NCBI GenBank assembly: GCA_041584015.1
Contig: JBFHES010000104.1
Coordinates: forward strand, 1-14,533
Length of the DNA: 14,533 bases
DNA from: JBFHES01 sp041584015
Lineage (GTDB): Bacteria > Bacteroidota > Bacteroidia > Bacteroidales > M50B96
Direction: 5' to 3'
The notes below the pieces were generated by a model. That model searched no databases, was not told where the DNA came from, and saw nothing but the letters and a program-made list of their open reading frames with translations. Below, piece after piece: positions 8,408-14,533 of this stretch. The first letter of the stretch is position 1; each line of letters begins with the position of its first letter. A program made the position numbers and the translations under genes.

Positions 8408-9283
8408 ATGATCAAAAATATTCGGGCAAAAACAATCTTATCGAAAATTAAAAATGCGCCAGAGCCCTATTTCGGTCTTACCTACAACATGAACCTATAC
8501 AGGGGCTGTCAGCATGCTTGCATCTATTGCGACTCGCGCTCGAATGTATACGGTATCCAAAATTTCAAAGACATTCTTATCAAGGAGAATGCTATTGAAT
8601 TGTTAACAAAGGAACTTAAATCGAAGCGGCTTAAAGGCACCATAAGTTTTGGCAGCATGAACGATCCGTACATGCCAATTGCTGATGAGCGAGAATTAAC
8701 CCGCGAAGCACTTAAGGTGATTAACAGATTCAGGTATCCGGTGCACATTATTACAAAAAGTAATCTAGTACTCCGCGATATTGACCTGCTTAAAGAAACT
8801 GCCAAAACATATGCGGCCGTTTCGTTTTCAATTACCAGTGCTGATGATGCGCTCTCGAAAAAACTTGAGCCGGGAGCACCTATATCCAGCGCACGTTTTA
8901 AGGCAATGCATGAATTAAGCAAAAATGGAATTTATACAGGAATGATTCTCACGCCCGTATTACCTTTTATTACGGATAGCGAAGAAAACATCAGTAGTCT
9001 AGTTGGCTTGGCAAAAAAGCATGAAGCACAATATATACTGGGCTGGATGGGTATGACACAGCGCGATGGACAGCGAGAATACTATTATCATGAACTCGAT
9101 CGTTTATTTCCCGGCATTAAAGAAAAATATGTAAATACCTTTGGTGATGATTACTTTTGTCCGGCAAACAACATCATGCAACTTGACAAGCATTTCTATC
9201 ACTTATGTAAAATGCATGAAATACCAACTAGCATGAAAATGTTTGAAGCAAAAGAGCCAAAACAGTTAGATCTTTTTGCATAA
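8408..9283 (+). CDS. SPL-family radical SAM protein
   Basis: A 291-residue protein when started at ATG 8408. The frame stays open back to a TTG at 8336, but those 24 codons give an unconserved-looking hydrophobic stretch, whereas MIKNIRAKTILSKIKNAPEP begins as family members do. The radical SAM cluster motif is CxxxCxxC with C34, C38 and C41 in YRGCQHACIYC, preceded by LTYNMNLY. Further family marks are SFGSMNDPYMPIADERELTR (about residues 80-100), IITKSNLVLRDIDLL, and SFSITSADDALSKKLEPGAP. The group (COG1533, spore photoproduct lyase-like) binds a [4Fe-4S] cluster and cleaves S-adenosylmethionine to make a 5'-deoxyadenosyl radical; for most members outside true spore photoproduct lyase the substrate is unknown. 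This host is not expected to form spores, so DNA photoproduct repair is not implied. The neighbouring thioesterase begins 57 bases downstream on the same strand and may be co-transcribed. Family is sure, reaction unknown. Confidence 0.92.
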   Translation: MIKNIRAKTILSKIKNAPEPYFGLTYNMNLYRGCQHACIYCDSRSNVYGIQNFKDILIKENAIELLTKELKSKRLKGTISFGSMNDPYMPIADERELTREALKVINRFRYPVHIITKSNLVLRDIDLLKETAKTYAAVSFSITSADDALSKKLEPGAPISSARFKAMHELSKNGIYTGMILTPVLPFITDSEENISSLVGLAKKHEAQYILGWMGMTQRDGQREYYYHELDRLFPGIKEKYVNTFGDDYFCPANNIMQLDKHFYHLCKMHEIPTSMKMFEAKEPKQLDLFA

Positions 9284-9340
9284 TATTTAAATTAGCTCAC
9301 GAACGCCAATAAAACGAAGGCGAATACAAAAATAAAAACC

Positions 9341-10102
9341 ATGAATAATACAGAGAATATAAAGTCAATTTGGACGGACGAGTACATTGTTAAATCATAC
9401 CATACAGATTTCAATCAAAAACTAAGGCTTTCAGCAATGTTCAGTTTTATGCAAGAATCAGCCTGGCATCATGCATCGCATTTAGGCTTTGGTTTTGAAC
9501 ATTTACAACAAACAGATTGCCTTTGGGTGCTTTCAAGATTATATCTTAAGGTGGAGCGCTACCCTGAGTGGAATGAAACAATTACACTTGAAACATGGCC
9601 CAAAGGAATAAACAAATTGTTTGCCATGCGCGACTTTCTATTTAAGGACGAACAGGGCAATGTGATTGCCAGAGGCTCATCTTACTGGATCATTATCAAC
9701 TACAAAACCCGGCGACCTCAGAAATTAGATTTAGTGGAGCATTTCAGAAATATGAACAATGATTTACATGCTGTTAATCACGAACTAGAACGACTAAAGG
9801 TGATAGAATCCAAAATAGGTCGAAAGATAAAAGTGTTGCATTCCGATATTGATCTAAATCAACATGTGAACAACAGCAAATATCTCGATTGGATCTTAGA
9901 TTCCTTCGATCACTTCATTCATAGCTCATTTGAAGTTGATACTGTACAAATCGATTTCATGCATGAGATTAAACCAAAGGAAGATATTGAATTACATTCA
10001 CAAGAGGCAGATATTAAAAACACCTGGAACTTTACTGGTAAATCTTTAAGCACGGAGAAAACAAATTTTAATGCAAGACTAAGCTGGCGAGCTATTCAAT
10101 AA
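9341..10102 (+). CDS. Acyl-ACP thioesterase, FatA/FatB-like
   Basis: A 253-residue, cytosolic double-hotdog protein of the Acyl-ACP_TE family, which releases free fatty acids from acyl carrier protein. The N-terminal hotdog covers about residues 10-135 (QESAWHHASHLGFGFEHL, then LWVLSRLYLKVERYPEWNET, ETWPKG and ARGSSYWIIINYKTRRP). The C-terminal hotdog covers about 155-253 and carries LHSDIDLNQHVNNSKYLDWI. Asp171, Asn173 and His175 in that motif, and Glu209 about 34 residues on, occupy the places of the catalytic residues known from plant acyl-ACP thioesterases, so the enzyme looks intact. Chain-length preference cannot be read from the sequence. The ATG is preceded by an A-rich stretch with no Shine-Dalgarno, common in this phylum. 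The 3' end overlaps the convergent hydrolase gene by 11 bases. Confidence 0.92.
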   Translation: MNNTENIKSIWTDEYIVKSYHTDFNQKLRLSAMFSFMQESAWHHASHLGFGFEHLQQTDCLWVLSRLYLKVERYPEWNETITLETWPKGINKLFAMRDFLFKDEQGNVIARGSSYWIIINYKTRRPQKLDLVEHFRNMNNDLHAVNHELERLKVIESKIGRKIKVLHSDIDLNQHVNNSKYLDWILDSFDHFIHSSFEVDTVQIDFMHEIKPKEDIELHSQEADIKNTWNFTGKSLSTEKTNFNARLSWRAIQ

Positions 10103-10107
10103 TAGCT
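10090..10107. repeat. Small palindrome covering both convergent stop codons
   Basis: AGCTATT (10090-10096) and AATAGCT (10101-10107) are perfect inverse complements separated by CAAT. The TAA of the thioesterase (10100-10102) and the TAG of the hydrolase (10092-10094, minus) both fall inside. There is no T-run on either side, so it is at best a weak bidirectional stop signal. Confidence 0.4.
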
Positions 10108-11288
10108 TCATCAAAATCGCTTAATTTATATTCTGTCATGTTACCTGCTGGGAAAGACTCGCACAAGTTCCCTTTGAAAATCATCATGGCATCACGGTTC
10201 ATATCGAACACAGCTGTTGCCAATGTGGTTCCGGCAATGGTATCCTGCGGATGTCTGCATGGTGAAAATGGTGGATTATCATGACTGGCTAAAAATGGCA
10301 ACACATCCTTAAAGGTCGCATTGTCGCCATCCAGCGCATAAAATTTCTCATACAGGACTTCAAATCTGCTTATCGATGAATTATTCACATAGTTCATCTC
10401 CTGAGGAAAATGCACTGTTTCTGGCATTAAGAAATGATTGGTATGATAGTAATGTTCTTTAGGCTCGAATTGCTGAACCCGGTATGGTGTTACTTCAACC
10501 GATAGCAAATAGTCAGCATGAAAGTCACCCAAGTTATGATGATAGGCAAAAGCTCTGTCTTTGTTGCTAACCACGGCAATAGCTTCATCAATTGTTTTGG
10601 TTTCAAGAACTGCTCTGTTTAGAAAATATCGTGGAATACCTATCTCCCATTGAGTGGCAGCAATATAGTTTGTAGTTTGTACAATCCCGAAACTGTTAAA
10701 ACCAGGACCATTGCCAATCATAATGCCCGGATAGGATAAAGCAATAAACTTGACTCCTGATGGCGGCGTTGCTTTTACAATAAACATTCCACCTGTAAAG
10801 GCTCGGTGCCCATCTTCATTATGCATCAGAAACTTGCCATCTTCGCCAATAAAGTAAATACTCGAACAACCGGGCACTTCCTCTTTCTCCAAAAATGGAG
10901 CAGCACCTAACTCTGCCTTAATATTCAGAATAAAAATATCTCGAAATGGGATTCCCGAACCTTCAGCCATTCCTTCCAGCTCTTCTACATATTGTGGATA
11001 ATGCTCGGTAGCCTTATCTAACAATTTCTGATAAATAGATCCCTCGCCTTCTCCTGCAACTTCTCTCAAGCCTTCAAACCAATCGTTCCGTTGCTTCAGC
11101 ATATTAAAAATCTGGTTTTTAAACATTGAGCCTACCGCATATCCAATATCATAATAAGACCCTTCCACCTCCAACACAGGAAACGCTTTATCAGTTTCGT
11201 GTGTATAAGTATAGTTGATTTCGTTATTACATGACAGCATTGAAAACAAAGCGATGCTGATGATTAGAATCTTTCGGACTTGTTTCAT
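10092..11288 (-). CDS. Lipoprotein Ntn-hydrolase of the C45 (acyltransferase/amidase) family
   Basis: A 398-residue protein with a lipoprotein signal peptide (ILIISIALFSMLSC, Cys20), so it is expected to be anchored in the envelope facing the periplasm or the surface. The body matches peptidase family C45, related to acyl-CoA:6-aminopenicillanate acyltransferase: YYDIGYAVGSMFKNQI near the start, VEELEGMAEGSGIPFRDIFI at 101-120, the junction VPG|CSS with Gly140-Cys141, then HNEDGH at 156-161. In the family the chain cuts itself before this Cys, which becomes the N-terminal nucleophile; the Asn/Asp after it belong to the active site. Later segments SYPGIMIGNGPGFNSFGIVQ and DNPPFSPCRHPQD also fit. 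Members hydrolyse or transfer acyl groups on amides; the substrate here is unknown, and penicillin chemistry should not be inferred. It follows the EFR1-type gene by 41 bases and probably shares its transcript. Confidence 0.82.
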   Translation of the reverse strand: MKQVRKILIISIALFSMLSCNNEINYTYTHETDKAFPVLEVEGSYYDIGYAVGSMFKNQIFNMLKQRNDWFEGLREVAGEGEGSIYQKLLDKATEHYPQYVEELEGMAEGSGIPFRDIFILNIKAELGAAPFLEKEEVPGCSSIYFIGEDGKFLMHNEDGHRAFTGGMFIVKATPPSGVKFIALSYPGIMIGNGPGFNSFGIVQTTNYIAATQWEIGIPRYFLNRAVLETKTIDEAIAVVSNKDRAFAYHHNLGDFHADYLLSVEVTPYRVQQFEPKEHYYHTNHFLMPETVHFPQEMNYVNNSSISRFEVLYEKFYALDGDNATFKDVLPFLASHDNPPFSPCRHPQDTIAGTTLATAVFDMNRDAMMIFKGNLCESFPAGNMTEYKLSDFDEAIIE

Positions 11289-11308
11289 AAAGTTGAATTT
11301 GAATTGGT

Positions 11309-11316
11309 CAAAAATA
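11309..11316 (-). promoter_or_regulatory. Candidate Bacteroidota -7 element TATTTTTG upstream of the C45 lipoprotein gene
   Basis: On the minus strand TATTTTTG fits TAnnTTTG exactly and lies 20 bases before the ATG at 11288, the same distance as the box before the Asp-box gene. No -33 TTTG is visible at 19-21 bases upstream. It may give the hydrolase gene a promoter of its own besides read-through from the gene before it; it could also be chance in AT-rich DNA. Confidence 0.3.
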
Positions 11317-11329
11317 TTAGCTTGTTAAA

Positions 11330-12448
11330 TTAATTCTTTTGATGGAAATCCTTTGCTTTTACACCAGGAAATAAATAGCGTCTCCAATAATAAGTAAATG
11401 AGCTTAACTCGAGCAATCGACCAAAGCCCTTATATTTAAACAGCTTTTGCAGGATGAAGTATATGAGAAAAAAGAATGCAAGCATTAAAGAGCTGTCAAT
11501 AATGAAGATTAACATGGTCGAGTTTATGCAATTTAACCAGGGCACATACTGCATTATCAAAAAGGTAAAGCCAACCTGAGCGATTAACACACCAATAAAG
11601 GCTAATAGATGTGATGTTTGAATAGCTTTGTGTGGGCAGATATTTATACAACGCATGCAGCTCTCGCATTTATAGGTCCAGTAGGGCTTACCGCCAACCA
11701 GTTTGATTGCACCAACCGGACATTCCTCTACACACAAATTGCAATCGGTACATTTATGAGTATGCACAAATGTTTTTGCCAGAAAAAACCGACCAATAAA
11801 AAAGTACAACACCGCAATGGGAAGCACCATTATGTCTATGGGCAAATAAATAAGTGAGCGCCAAAACTCTCGTTCATCGGCAAGAATTTTTCTCATAAAA
11901 CGATCTACCAGCAGCTTCCTGCGCTCAACAATTGACTGCACCATTTTTGGTCCCAGTCCCGGGTGCAAGGAAATCCAGTTCGATGGCAAGTCAAGCGGTA
12001 AGGCACCTTGCAAAGTATAACCTTTAATTCTAAGCAGAAACATAGGCAACAGCTGGGCTGCCCCGGATAAACCAGGTACAAAAAACTTAAAAAACTTACC
12101 TCCTGCTCTGGTATTCAGCAAATACACTTTGCAGGGCATTTGCTTCGGGAATTTCCGAATAAACTTAAACATGGCCGGCGACAAACTAAAGCCGTGGGTT
12201 GGAAAGTGAAAACCGATTAATGTATTCTCATCCACATCTGAAAGATTGGGTTGATAGTCGTGATCGATTGAGTATAACTCCGTTTTTAGCCCCAACGAAT
12301 GGGCTATATTAATGGCCCAGCGTCCGGCCATTAATGCATTGCCCGTGCCCGAATGATAATAAATAATTAAGCGATTGAATGCCACATTAAAGAGTTTGCT
12401 TAAAGTTACGAAGAAAACCATTGACATGACACAAGGCATTAGCACCAA
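11330..12448 (-). CDS. EFR1-type membrane flavodoxin / 2x[4Fe-4S] ferredoxin protein
   Basis: Three parts are visible in the 372-residue frame. Residues about 26-180 are flavodoxin-like, opening with RLIIYYHSGTGNALMAG; the SGTGN loop is the FMN-phosphate site. Residues 197-223 are a hydrophobic segment. Two classic cluster motifs follow: CTDCNLCVEECP (C233, C236, C239, C243) and CESCMRCINICP (C261, C264, C267, C271). Two further membrane helices lie at about 281-301 and 310-333, and the C-terminus is basic. It should pass electrons between an FMN and two [4Fe-4S] clusters at the inner membrane; the partner is unknown. The start is uncertain: ATG 12448 is only three bases from a terminator stem, and the first 24 residues are not flavodoxin-like. 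Met10 (12421) or the GTG at 12385 are alternatives. The C45 lipoprotein gene follows after 41 bases. Confidence 0.85.
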   Translation of the reverse strand: MVLMPCVMSMVFFVTLSKLFNVAFNRLIIYYHSGTGNALMAGRWAINIAHSLGLKTELYSIDHDYQPNLSDVDENTLIGFHFPTHGFSLSPAMFKFIRKFPKQMPCKVYLLNTRAGGKFFKFFVPGLSGAAQLLPMFLLRIKGYTLQGALPLDLPSNWISLHPGLGPKMVQSIVERRKLLVDRFMRKILADEREFWRSLIYLPIDIMVLPIAVLYFFIGRFFLAKTFVHTHKCTDCNLCVEECPVGAIKLVGGKPYWTYKCESCMRCINICPHKAIQTSHLLAFIGVLIAQVGFTFLIMQYVPWLNCINSTMLIFIIDSSLMLAFFFLIYFILQKLFKYKGFGRLLELSSFTYYWRRYLFPGVKAKDFHQKN

Positions 12449-12499
12449 TTAAAAAGCCGGATTACCGCTGCAAGTAATTTGCTTGGTAATCCGGCTTTT
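12446..12499 (-). terminator. Intrinsic terminator of valS
   Basis: On the minus strand, beginning 17 bases after the valS stop codon, a perfect 15-base stem (arms 12485-12499 and 12452-12466, AAAAGCCGGATTACC type) encloses an 18-base loop and is followed by TTTTT then AATT. The GC-rich core plus U-run fit a Rho-independent terminator. The opposite strand also ends in a T-run, but no plus-strand gene enters from the left. Confidence 0.85.
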
Positions 12500-12516
12500 A
12501 ATATATCATAGTTTAA

Positions 12517-14533
12517 CTATTTCTTCAATCCAGCAATACGCTCTTGTAAAGTGGCAATTTTACTTTCAGCATCTGCTTGTTTGTTTTTCTCCATCTGAAC
12601 CACCTTCTCCGGAGCTCCACTTACAAAGCGCTCGTTACTCAACTTTTTCATTACTGAATTAAGAAAACCTTGCTGGTATTTCAGCTCCTCTTCCATTTTC
12701 TTTAATTCCTCTTCAACGTCTATCAGGCCGCCCATTGGAATATAATATTCAGCAGTTTTCACAAGAAATGAAACGGCATCTTCAACCTTAGCTTCTGTCA
12801 TTTTAATAGCTGACAAGAATCCAAGCTTCGCCAGAATAGAATCAAACTCATGATTATAAACATCGCCATCAGATTTTATAAATAGCTCCAATTGCTCTTT
12901 GTTCGGCAGGTTCTTTTCGTTTCTAACTTTACGAACAGTGGTAACCACTTCCTTTAATAACTCAAAGGAATTAATTAAGTCTGCATCGTATGCAACAGGT
13001 TGTGGCATTTCAGCAATCATAATACTTTCGCCTTCTTTTCGCTCATCAATGTATTGCCAAATTTCCTCGGTAATAAATGGCATAAACGGATGTAACAATT
13101 TAAGAAGCTTGTCTAGAAATACAATTGTTGCCTTATAGGTTTCTCCATCAATTGGCTTCTGATAAGCAGGTTTAATTGACTCGAGGTACCATGATGAGAA
13201 CTCCTCCCAAAATAATCTATAAACAGTCATTAATGCATCTGATAAGCGGAACTTATCAAAATGATCATTTAGTTGTTCCATTACCTGATTCAATCTTGCA
13301 TCGAACCATTGAATGGCCTTAATGCTTGATTCGGGCTGTGGAATACCGTTATCAACATCCCAACCCTTAACCAATCGGAAAGCGTTCCATATTTTATTAC
13401 CAAAATTACGCCCCTGCTCCGGCAATGAGTTATCATATAAAAGATCGCCTCCGGCTGGAGAACAGAACAACATACCAACACGCACACCATCTGCGCTGTA
13501 CTTCTTAATCAATTCAAGCGGATCGGGTGAGTTCCCCAATGACTTGGACATCTTACGACGCTGATCGTCGCGTACAATACCTGTTAAGTAAACATTTTTA
13601 AATGGCAACTCTTCTGCGTACTCATATCCGGCAATAATCATTCGTGCCACCCAAAAGAATAGAATCTCAGGAGCTGTAACCAAATCGTTGGTTGGGTAAT
13701 AATATTTAAAGTCTTCGTTATCTGGATTACGAATACCATCGAATACAGAAATTGGCCATAACCATGATGAGAACCATGTATCAAGTACATCTTCCTCCTG
13801 ACGTAAATCGGCAGCCTTTAAATCTGCATTACCAGTTTTCTCGATGGCCAGTTTAACAGCATCATCAATATTATTAGCTACAACAAACTCATTGCTATTT
13901 GGCAAGTAATATGCAGGAATGCGGTGTCCCCACCAAAGCTGACGCGACACACACCAGTCCTTAACATTTACCATCCAATGCTTATAGGTATTCTTAAACT
14001 TTGGTGGAAATAACTTGATGTTATCGTTCATCACATTATCAAGAGCAGGCTTCGAAAGATCCTCCATTTTAAGGAACCATTGCATCGAAAGCTTTGGCTC
14101 AATTACGGCATCAGTTCTTTCTGAATATCCCACCTTGTTAACATAGTCTTCAATCTTAACCATGTTACCTGCTTGCTCCAGATCTGTTAAAATCAGCTTA
14201 CGCACTTCAAAGCGATCTTTGCCAATAAACATGCCGGCAGCCTCACTCATGGTTCCATTATCGTTGAAAATATCGATGGTCTCCAAATTGTGTTTATTTC
14301 CAATCTCATAATCATTCAGGTCGTGAGCAGGAGTAATCTTTAAACAACCGGTACCAAATTCGCGATCAACATACTCATCAAGAATAATTGGCACCTCACG
14401 GTTTACGAGCGGAACAATAACAGTCTTGCCATGTAGGTGAGTAAATCGTTCATCTTCCGGATGTACACAAACTGCGGTATCGCCCAAAATTGTTTCCGGA
14501 CGTGTTGTGGCAATTGTCACATAACTATCCTCG
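12517..14533 (-). CDS. valS: Valyl-tRNA synthetase, 5' end cut off by window edge
   Basis: The last 671 codons of a class Ia synthetase that charges tRNA-Val with valine in the cytosol. The frame is open through the right edge (EDSY precedes VTIATTRPET), so the GTG at 14520 is internal and not the start; about 200 N-terminal residues including the HIGH motif are missing. Visible parts: the CP1 editing domain (TIATTRPETILGDTAV, then GTGCLKITPAHDLNDYEIG), DWCVSRQLWWGHRIPAYY, DVLDTWFSSWLWPISVF, the KMSKS loop RRKMSKSLGNSPDPLEL (KMSKS at 13540-13554), an anticodon-binding helical domain (KIWNAFRLVKGW, HPFMPFITEEIWQYI) and a C-terminal coiled coil of about 65 residues ending in LKK, which is typical of ValRS and separates it from IleRS and LeuRS. 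All visible functional motifs are intact. It stands as the last gene of its transcript, closed by a strong terminator. Confidence 0.97.
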   Translation of the reverse strand, partial: EDSYVTIATTRPETILGDTAVCVHPEDERFTHLHGKTVIVPLVNREVPIILDEYVDREFGTGCLKITPAHDLNDYEIGNKHNLETIDIFNDNGTMSEAAGMFIGKDRFEVRKLILTDLEQAGNMVKIEDYVNKVGYSERTDAVIEPKLSMQWFLKMEDLSKPALDNVMNDNIKLFPPKFKNTYKHWMVNVKDWCVSRQLWWGHRIPAYYLPNSNEFVVANNIDDAVKLAIEKTGNADLKAADLRQEEDVLDTWFSSWLWPISVFDGIRNPDNEDFKYYYPTNDLVTAPEILFFWVARMIIAGYEYAEELPFKNVYLTGIVRDDQRRKMSKSLGNSPDPLELIKKYSADGVRVGMLFCSPAGGDLLYDNSLPEQGRNFGNKIWNAFRLVKGWDVDNGIPQPESSIKAIQWFDARLNQVMEQLNDHFDKFRLSDALMTVYRLFWEEFSSWYLESIKPAYQKPIDGETYKATIVFLDKLLKLLHPFMPFITEEIWQYIDERKEGESIMIAEMPQPVAYDADLINSFELLKEVVTTVRKVRNEKNLPNKEQLELFIKSDGDVYNHEFDSILAKLGFLSAIKMTEAKVEDAVSFLVKTAEYYIPMGGLIDVEEELKKMEEELKYQQGFLNSVMKKLSNERFVSGAPEKVVQMEKNKQADAESKIATLQERIAGLKK

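Noticed and set aside
8524..8922. Open frame of 132 codons on the minus strand
   Set aside because: It is antisense to the radical SAM gene and shows no family features.
8408..9283. Spore photoproduct lyase
   Set aside because: Only the superfamily and SPL-like group are supported; the organism type is not a spore former.
14518..14520. GTG as the start of valS
   Set aside because: The codons before it remain in frame to the window edge and the sequence here is the middle of the editing domain; the real start is outside.

Overview
The window looks like chromosomal DNA of a member of the Bacteroidota. It is AT-rich and most genes lack a clear Shine-Dalgarno. One protein ends in a type A sorting domain of the type IX secretion system. 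Matches to the Bacteroidota promoter element TAnnTTTG lie just upstream of three start codons. I cannot name the genus; a Bacteroidales-like lineage is a guess from protein style. The window is densely coded: no gap without a gene exceeds 300 bases, and the longest is the divergent intergenic region of about 190 bases near 8216-8407.

Left part (1-8215, all minus strand): reading in the direction of transcription, the order is a CzcA-like heavy-metal RND pump whose C-terminus is fused to a TolC/CzcC-like outer-membrane factor (8215-3902), its lipoprotein membrane-fusion partner (3872-2730), a secreted Asp-box propeller protein with a T9SS tail (2674-1103), and a MacB-type ABC permease (1035 running off the left edge). 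The first two genes together encode all three layers of a metal-efflux system in two polypeptides. The Asp-box gene may have its own promoter.

Middle (8408-10102, plus strand): an SPL-family radical SAM protein is followed by a FatA-like acyl-ACP thioesterase. The thioesterase gene runs convergently into the next block, and the two stop codons overlap inside a small palindrome.

Right part (10092-14533, minus strand): valS (truncated by the right edge) ends at a strong intrinsic terminator. Immediately after it comes a membrane-bound flavodoxin/2x[4Fe-4S] protein of the EFR1 type, then a lipoprotein Ntn-hydrolase of the C45 (acyltransferase/amidase) family. The last two are 41 bases apart and probably co-transcribed, although the hydrolase may also have its own promoter.

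No RNA genes, IS elements, CRISPR arrays, integrases or phage genes were seen. The most notable points are the RND-OMF fusion with an internal signal-peptide-like joint, the lipid-anchored self-processing hydrolase beside a membrane iron-sulfur flavoprotein, and the promoter box that would make the radical SAM mRNA leaderless or nearly so.
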